Assembly (NCBI GenBank): GCA_029964075.1
Contig: CM057142.1
Span: 27,220,392 to 27,284,391, forward strand
From: Patiria pectinifera
Taxonomy: Eukaryota; Echinodermata; Asteroidea; Valvatida; Asterinidae
Direction: 5' to 3'
Length of the DNA: 64,000 nt
The translations under genes were made by a program, and so were the position numbers. Below, one piece after another: positions 37,601-46,600 of the stretch (position 1 is the first letter of the stretch; every line of letters begins with the position of its first letter). The notes beneath the pieces are model-generated. The model worked only from the letters and a program-made list of their open reading frames with translations, ran no database searches and was not told the origin of the DNA.

Positions 37601-40600
37601 ATTGGGAATTACATCACAGACCGAGTACATAGATACACCAGCCAATGAACATGGTCCATTGTGGTGTGTGTATGACAAATGCTACAGTATGTGTTTGACA
37701 GGAACCCAAGTTGTTGCCAGTGACCAATTGGGAATTACATCACAGACCGAGTACATAGATACACAAGCCAATGAACATGGTCCATTGTGGTGTGTGTATT
37801 ACAAATGCTACAGTATGTGTTTGACAGGGACCCAAGTTGTTGCCAGTGACCAATTGGGAATTACATCACAGACCGAGTACATAGATACACAAGCCAATGT
37901 ACATGGTCCATTGTGGTGTGTGTATGACAAACGCTACAGTATGTGTTTGACAGGGACCCAAGTTGTTGCCAGTGACCAATTGGGAATTACATCACAGACC
38001 GAGTACATAGATACACCAGCCAATGAACATGGTCCATTGTGGTGTATGGTGTATGACAAATGCTACAGAATGTGTTTGACAGGGACCCAAGTTGTTGCCA
38101 GTGACCAATTGGGAATTACATCACAGACCGAGTACATAGATACACCAGCCAATGAACATGGTCCATTGTGGTGTGTGTATGACAAATGCTACAGTATGTG
38201 TTTGACAGGGACCCAAGTTGTTGCCAGTGACCAATTGGGAATTACATCACAGACCGAGTACATAGATACACAAGCCAATGAACATGGTCCATTGTGGTGT
38301 GTGTATGACAAATGCTACAGTATGTGTTTGACAGGGACCCAAGTTGTTGCCAGTGACCGATTGGGAATTACATCACAGTCTCACAGTGGATAGAAGCTGG
38401 TATCATTGAGTGTTGCTTCGGTAATTAGAATGGAGCCAGCTATTAGTCCAGTAAAGCCCCAGTTTTATTCCCAGCCCATTTCCTGCGATTAGGAGGATCT
38501 TAAATGGCCAAGTTTGGGGTTTGAATTTAATCTCTTGTGATAAGGTGATAATGACTTGAGCTTGGCTGAAGGTTGTTCCTTTTTGGAAGTACATGTACAG
38601 TACCTTTTTGTGGTTGCAGAGACATTTAGCATACGGTTCTCTTTCTACCTCGACAATTGATGTAACTGACAAACCTGCCAAACCATTTTTTTCCTGTAAA
38701 GCCTGGACACTCTGTGCTAACTTATGTCATGTTCTTCAGTTTTATCCATGTTCACATTGTTTTGGCAGTTCACATTGTGTGCTGTCCACAAACGTCATAA
38801 CTTGAAACTTCTAAAGGCATTATAGGATCATTTGCTTTTATGTAATTTGTCCGTTTCAAACAACACCACTCAAAATCCAAAGAAGAATGTTCAAAGCCTA
38901 ATCTGTTGAAGTTTCAGCCCAGCGGATATTACACTTTTCAAGAAAACTGAAAAATCATGCACAACCTTTGATCACGAAACACAATTTTGTCAATAGCACT
39001 CTTTATTTAAAAACACAAAAATCAGTTGATTGACTGATCGTTGGTAATCACCTACATTTCTGGATTCCTTTTTATGACCGCAAGCCAGACGGAACAATTT
39101 CAAGGGGTGTTTAGTACCAGTACAATCAAGTGGGCTTTTTGATAATAATTTGGTAGATTACTTTTGGGATAAATATGATCCTATTCGCCTTTAGCAGATG
39201 ATACGCACACAAAAACAATGAGTAAACTAGGAAACTATTTAAGATTTTATTGGACAGGTTTATTGTGCAATTCTGGTTGAGTTCCTGAAGGAAAGGTCTT
39301 AAGCTGGTTGAAAAGTAAACATTTGTAAACACCCATACTGGAATTTGTATCCTTGTGGAGACATTTCTTTTTTCTCGTGTAGTAAAGTTTTCGAGTTTGA
39401 AAGTGCAGTTTCAAAATGCTCTTATTTTGCCCAGAATTAATTTCCTTGGCTGAAATTCAGACTTCATATCTCTTTTCTAAAACTCTTCCATGTGCGACTG
39501 ATCAACATATCTTGGAAATTCCTAGTTTTTGAGTAAAGTCCTTATATCTATTTCGTGATAACCTTGTGGAGACGTATACAATCTTTTGTTCCCTATTGTG
39601 TGCATGTCTCCAGAGGGCACGGTGTATCAGATCTGATTTCAAGGGTTGTCTAAATGTATGCTTATCACAAATTGTCACTTGCATGGATCCGTAGAGAAAG
39701 AAATAGAATGTACTACCACAGTTTTCAGAATGTCATTACCAAAGCTTTTGAACTTCCCACTTCAAGACTGTTCAGCCGGAACTTGGTGTTTACATCCATC
39801 TTGAAAGGTGAACAAATCTGTTGCAGATAGCAGTAATAGACAAGGTCCATTTGAACTTTGTTTGATGTCAGAATCAGAGAAAAAGATGTTACATCATATT
39901 CAAACAATGAATCACATAGTGAATGACTGTCCCATTACCAAACTAGACGGAGGAATCGAAGCCCTACACAACTGCGAGGAAGCTGCCCTGGAGTGGCTGG
40001 TGGAGAGAGCGTGCTGAACGCATACGAAAACAACAACAGTGACAGGTGTCATTCACACATCGCTTAGCAACAGAATCACAACAATAGGCTAGTCACAACT
40101 TCTAGCAGGCGGCCTGAGGTTCCCCCCCCCCCTTTTACTTTTCCAGTCTTACTAAGCTTCTTTGCAAACCTTTTCCACTGCCTGAAACTGCGTCATTCCT
40201 CTGTTTTTGAGGCTTATCTCTCAATCCCTGTTTCAGGAAAAAAAATTGGCTAGTTAATTTAATCATTCCGACCCAATCTGGGCAGCGTCAGGCCCTGACA
40301 CGCAATCAGCGCCGATTCGTATCGGAGCGTGAGGGCCTGATGAACATGTCATCACCTTTTTTCTTTTGCAGAGTTGGAGGGGGGTCGCTGCTGGATTAGT
40401 CGCAAATTAATTACCTGTTCCTCCGTTGAGTGTGTGTTTCAAATTGTGCAGTGACTCTAATAGTCCGGATGTCATCAGGTGCAGAGTTGAAGTCGGGTCC
40501 ATCGAAAGTGAATCACAACACAAATCCCAAGTAATGTCAGAAACTTAGAGTGGATGAATAGTTACAACAAGGGCCGATGACAATGAACCTTTCATATGAA

Positions 40601-43600
40601 CAGTTCATATGAACAGTGTGTCCCTTGACTTGACACTGAATGTGTTGAATGATGCCTCTCCAAGTAAAAGCAATATACATTTTGTATTTACAAACATCAA
40701 AAAACAACAGTACCAAATTATTAGGAAATACCCTACTTGACTGTTACTCAATAATAGTCTCAAGCATCCTGTAAAATCATGGCACCTGTTGTGCTGTCGT
40801 TTTCAAGAAAAGTGGAATTTTTGTATCTGTATCAATTTCCAAGGATGACCTGCTGACCATTGTCGGAAAAAACACACCTTTTTTTCAACTTCTGCCCAGA
40901 ATTTACCAAATTTAGTAAGTCCACATTTTGTTTGCAGTCGATAACACAACTGTGAACGGATGCAAGCCAGCTGGACTGTTTCCCTGACCTTACAATTTCC
41001 TAACGCCTATAAATTGTGCCGTTTCATCTTAAGTGGGGTCAGGGAACCAGACTCCAAGAACAGCATTTTTTTCCTTAGTTTTTCCAGCATCTATGAACAC
41101 AAAACTTAAAACAGGTCAGTCTAACAATATTGGCTATAAAATACTAACCCCTGAATGACTCCATTTCTGAAAACTACAACAAAAGCAAATGTTGCATATT
41201 CCCTTTAAAATGAGGATTTTCTTTTTGTATGTTAATTATTTACATCATAAAACCAAGGGTTCTGCTCAAAAGCTGAGAAGCTGCAAGAAATTTTGAGAGA
41301 AAGAAGACAGAAAAGGAAAGGTTCAGTTTCAGAGTAAGGAAAATACCTCAGAATGGTATTCCGGGTAAACTCCCACAGAACCAGGCAGGGAATTACAAAA
41401 CTGTGCTGATGATTAGTTCCTTTAACACTCTTGTTTGTTTGTTTTCTATCTCACAACAACCTTCATAACAAACCTTGTAAAGAAACCTCCACAGGAGAGG
41501 TTCCTGCTTGTTTTCCTTCCAAAAGAACTTGACCTGACATGAGGCAGCTCTTAATAGCTTTTCAGTTCTGTGGCTCAGTTCCTGTGAAGAGATACAATTT
41601 CATACTGTATTTATCAATCTTTCCAGCATGTACCGCTGCTTTCTCTCTTTCTGTCTCAATTGCCCTTTGGCGATACAAGCCCTTGCATAATTCCCGATAT
41701 CCTGTATGTAGTCACGCTAAATGCTGTCACTTCCCCTACCCTGCGGACTGTGGGTTTTTTTCGGTGATGATGCTTTAAGCCACATCCAAAGTACTTGGCT
41801 GTGGCTTGTACTTAACACATTGGCCTATGGGAGCTGCTGAGCCACTTTCTATAGACATGTGTTTCTGCAAGCCATGGCCAAGTTTGGACGTAGCTCTAGT
41901 TTCTCTTGGCTTCTGGTGGCGCACCGGTCCTGACGTTGGATTTATTTATGGAATCGTTGTTAGGGGTACCTGGTTGTTTGGGGAGGGGCAGCCACAGGGG
42001 GAAATTAGTCAGTGACTTCCGTGAATTTTACTGGAACTGAACTGTTTACACCTGAGCCCAATTTTCATTGGGGAACAATTCTCTGCTTACGGTGCTAGAA
42101 GAACTATTCTCTGCTTACCGTGCTAGAAGAAAAGTTCTTGTGCTAAGCCTGTCCTAAAATCCTTAGTTACAGGATGTATGCATGGGCGTAGCCACAATTG
42201 CTCGCTAACCCCTGAAATATGCTCACTGTAAGCACATTTTCTGCTACAGTGAGCAGGATTTTATTTTATTTTGCTAGCAGTAATATAGCCTTGAAATTGG
42301 GCCCAATGGTAACGGCACGGCATACAATATTCTGCACTTTCCCTGTAAACACAGAGTCTTACTTTGGGAAGTTCACAAACTTCTGAAGCAATAGCATTGT
42401 GTGGCCATGGAGTGTCGTGGCCTCGTGGTCTGGAGTATTGGATTCGTGGTCTGCTGGTAATTCTGCAGGTTGTGGGTTCGAGTCCAGCTTGTGGCTATGG
42501 TGCGTGTGCCCTTGGGCAAGGCACTTTGTCACTCATTGCTTCTCTCCACCCAGGAGTAAATGGGTACCTGTGAGGGCATATATGGTTATTGTGGTTGATT
42601 CCCAGGGAGCTGAGATGGTCGATGGTCTTTGGAATGTTTCATTGGCCCAATGAGCAGGGGTAATAATGATGAAGCACCAATACTGGTGGTATGTGTGCTT
42701 TATAAAGACATATTATTATTATTGAATTTTCTGCCTACTGAGTCTTTGCTTTCGGTCAGCAGAGAGATAACGGAGGAATTTGTGTTGGTTTTGGACTTGA
42801 GTTCTCTTGTGTTCTTGTGGTCGTACCTGTACTCCCATGAATCGACAGTGTTTTTTTCAAAGAGGTTATCCCTGTCTTAAAGATTTGTGGTTCTCAAAAG
42901 ACTGTTTTCAATTGCTTCTTAAAATTACTCTTTGCTATCAAGGCAAGTCAAAGCAATAACTGAATCAAGACGTACATGTAAATAAGTTTGAAAATTAATA
43001 TTAAAAATGCTTAATATGAATCTGAAAGCCGTGTACATCATCATACATATACTTTGCCTTTGACCCTTTCAATGAGGTCTGCTTTTGATAAATGAGTTGC
43101 GTTATTCACATCCTGCATGTTTTCTGGTCTTAAATATGCCGTCAAAATTTTTATGATGCATATTGTCATAGGCTGCCCCCTGGCCAGTCGACTACGGATA
43201 TCAGAATAGATGGTAACTCTCTGCCTACTTATACACGTACCTGCTTATGGCAGTGCGTTGGTTGGTTTGTCTGTGAACAAGATAACTCAAAAAGTTATGG
43301 ACGGATTTTCATGAAAATTATTTTGGGGGTGGTCCTTGGTACAAGTACGAATCGATTAGATTTTTGAAATGATCCAGATCTTCCATTAGATTTTGGAAGC
43401 GATCCGGATCTTGGTCTGGATCTACTCTAGAATTAGAAGGCACACCATGTGCTAGACCCGTGAAGATGGCTATATATATAGCCACGGATTGCTTTCAATC
43501 TGTGGACTTGTGACGTATGGGTGGAGAGAGGCAAGTGGGGATGAAGTGGCTTGCCCAAGGACACAGCATACGGCCAACAGCTGGATTCAAACCCCTGACC

Positions 43601-46600
43601 CTCTGGTCACGAGTCACATACCCTAACCTTTTGGCCACTCTCCCTCCGAGGTAGCCGCTCTATTCTTGTAGTCAGAATGTTTGTAAATAAATCAAAGTGC
43701 TTGCACTTTGTTTCCTAGGAAGAAATTGTTAATTACCTCGCTAGTGAAAAAAGCACGCTCAGTTTTGTCTCCTGGGACTTGTGAAAAGCGGTGGTCAAGA
43801 AAGAGTAGTTTCTCCCAGGGTCAGCGTTTGCCGTGCAAACCGGAAACGCATGGGAAGCAAGTCATTAGAGTAATATCCGATAATTTCTAGATCCATCGTG
43901 ATTTAGTAGCTGAGGCTTGGAGTGTTTCAAGTGTGACTCTTATGAAAGATTTGTTTATCACGTACATGTGTTTTAAAGTTAAGGAATGCATTGAATCAAA
44001 CTCGGATTTGTACTAACTGTTGACAGATACGTGTAGTGTTGCAATCATGTCGTGGAGCTATAGCTCGATGGTCATACGCTCTTGTGTGGGGAACTTAGGG
44101 AAAATTTTGGGGGATTAGGATAACACTGAAATGGAAATCTTTTATATCAAATGAACCCTAAGTTTACGGAAACTGACTAGGTACATATAATTATAAAGTT
44201 AAACAGAGAAATTGAACCTGCGACTTCCAGAATAATAATAATTATACCGGAGACTTACATGTACATGTACATAGCGCACATATCTACCAACAATTAGGTA
44301 CTCAAGGCACTGGAAATTATGTCTATTATTAAAGACAGGTAAATGAAGTTTATGAGAAATACAAGACCCATTATGTAGCACCTTCTAAGGGTATACAAGG
44401 TGTTGCAGCCACTGCCAGAAACACCGGGGCAAACCCCTTCTCTTAGCAATAAGTGTTACTGGGTTCTTTAACGTGCATTACACAACACACAAGACCTACG
44501 GCACACAAGTACCTTGCTCAAGAGCACAAGCACCATGTTCCCACGGTCAGGATTTGAACCCATGTACAACGGCACACGAGTTGAACACCGTAACCATTGG
44601 ACCACAGCACCCATACTAGTGCTCTACCAACTGAGCTATCCAGCCCTATGTTGGCGGTTCCCCAATTTGTCAATGTCTTTGTTTAAGGGCGCAAGTCATA
44701 AGCCAGCTCGCAGGTTCAAACCCAAGTGCAGTCAATTTCTCTTTCAAAATTAAAATTGAAATCTTTGAAACTTTATTATCCTCTGAGTAAAGTTGAGATT
44801 TTTTCCCCCAGTTTCTTTTTCCTTCTGGATTGGATGCCAGCCCATTGCATGTTACCCTGCAACTACAGTTAAATCTCCATAAGTCAAACCTCAAGGGAAC
44901 AGGTTCAAAACTTGACTTAAGCAGAGTTTTGAGTTAAGCAGTGTTGTATATCATTGTTATACTACTGAAGGCAATGGATTCTTTGTTTGACTTTAATTAT
45001 TTTGAGTATCAGAGTTTGACTTACCAAGATTTCTCTGTAACAGCAATACCAATTGATTCGCCTGGGTGTAGAAATGAAAGTTTCTGATAATTCGCTTGTT
45101 TGTTTTTTTATGTGATGGGGTGAAGTGCCAATATGTAACCCATTTAGTCCTTGTGTACCTTCCACCCAAAAGTGCCCTGCCTATTACTCTTTTTTACCGC
45201 CCAAACGGCCCAGGACACTATGGTATTACAGATTCATTAAGAAGTAAATACAGTGTAATACAATGTAATATTAGTGCAAAAGGGTTACTAACACAGCACA
45301 TGGGCAGCAGCTGGGTTCGAACCCATGGCCCTCCTATCACTAGTCGCAAAACATACCAACTAAAGTAAACCCTACGCTAGTTGCAGTACCCCAAAGAAAA
45401 AAAATCACAATCACTATTGAAGTCCGGTATAAGCTGTCCACTTGAGATCTCGCGTGCCAAACTATAACTCAAGCTGCTCTCTTGGGATTGCAGTAAATCA
45501 CAGGAATGGTCAAGAAGATGCCGTGGGTCATCTCGTGCCTCGAGGAACCGGAGCGGCGTAGGAAGGTGGTCATTACAGTCGGATCTGATAACATCTGTCC
45601 ATCAGGATTCCGTGAACCACCAAGGGGAACTTATTAAGTTCACTTTCTTAATCAATATCACATTGAACAAAGAAGTGCAGGGTGACCGTAAGGTCATGGC
45701 AAAATTCTGCTAAATGCGCTTCAAAAATCTGTCAGATTTATCAAAAATCTGCCAAATTCCCCGGATTTCCGCGAAATACACTAAAACCCCTTAAAATCAC
45801 ATGCAGATTTGTAGTACTGCCTTAATTAAGGTTCAAATTACATTATTTAACAATCTATAGTCACATAAAGATGTTATGAAATTATTGGGTAAATTTCAGG
45901 CAAAACGCGGTTGCGGCGTGAAGTCCGGTTCCAGTAAACCTCAGCACCTAGACCAACCAACCTGTCCCATTATGCAAGGATTTGTTTGAAAAAGGTTGAA
46001 GATTTTTTAAACAAATGTACCTTCTTTTTTTTCAAATTTGCTATGGTTTTCTGTTAATAACCATTTTTGCAGAATTCTGCCAGAAATCTGCCAAAAATAT
46101 CCATTCTGTCAAATTTTCTGTCAAACTCTTTTTTTTTGTCAAACAAAATCTCTCAAAGTTAGCCGAAAAACAGCTAAAACAGTCACCCTGAAGAAGTGGT
46201 TGATTGAAGCAAGGTGTCGTATGAAATTTGGACGCCAATGAAATCTTGTCTCTTTTACATGTACCCGATATTGATTGTCAGCTTCTGAAACATGCGTAAA
46301 ACAACCAATAAGGGCTGTTCATTTTGACTAGTTTAGTATTCCTTACTCAAAACTGTGTTTGACAAAATATTCAGATATTCGAAGCTGCAACTGCTTGCTG
46401 CGCTGGTGAAAAGTTGCATGCAGAGCATGTTAGTTAAAAGTTGCGTGCGGGGATCAATGTGAAGTGTTTTGCAGCATGTATTTTATAACTGTCAAGGGCT
46501 TTAATCTACGAGAAGGAGAGAAACAAAAAGCTACCGTCGACACCTGACAATAAAACGGCGTAACTTTATGATACAGTAACATCACAGTCATGTGTGTATG

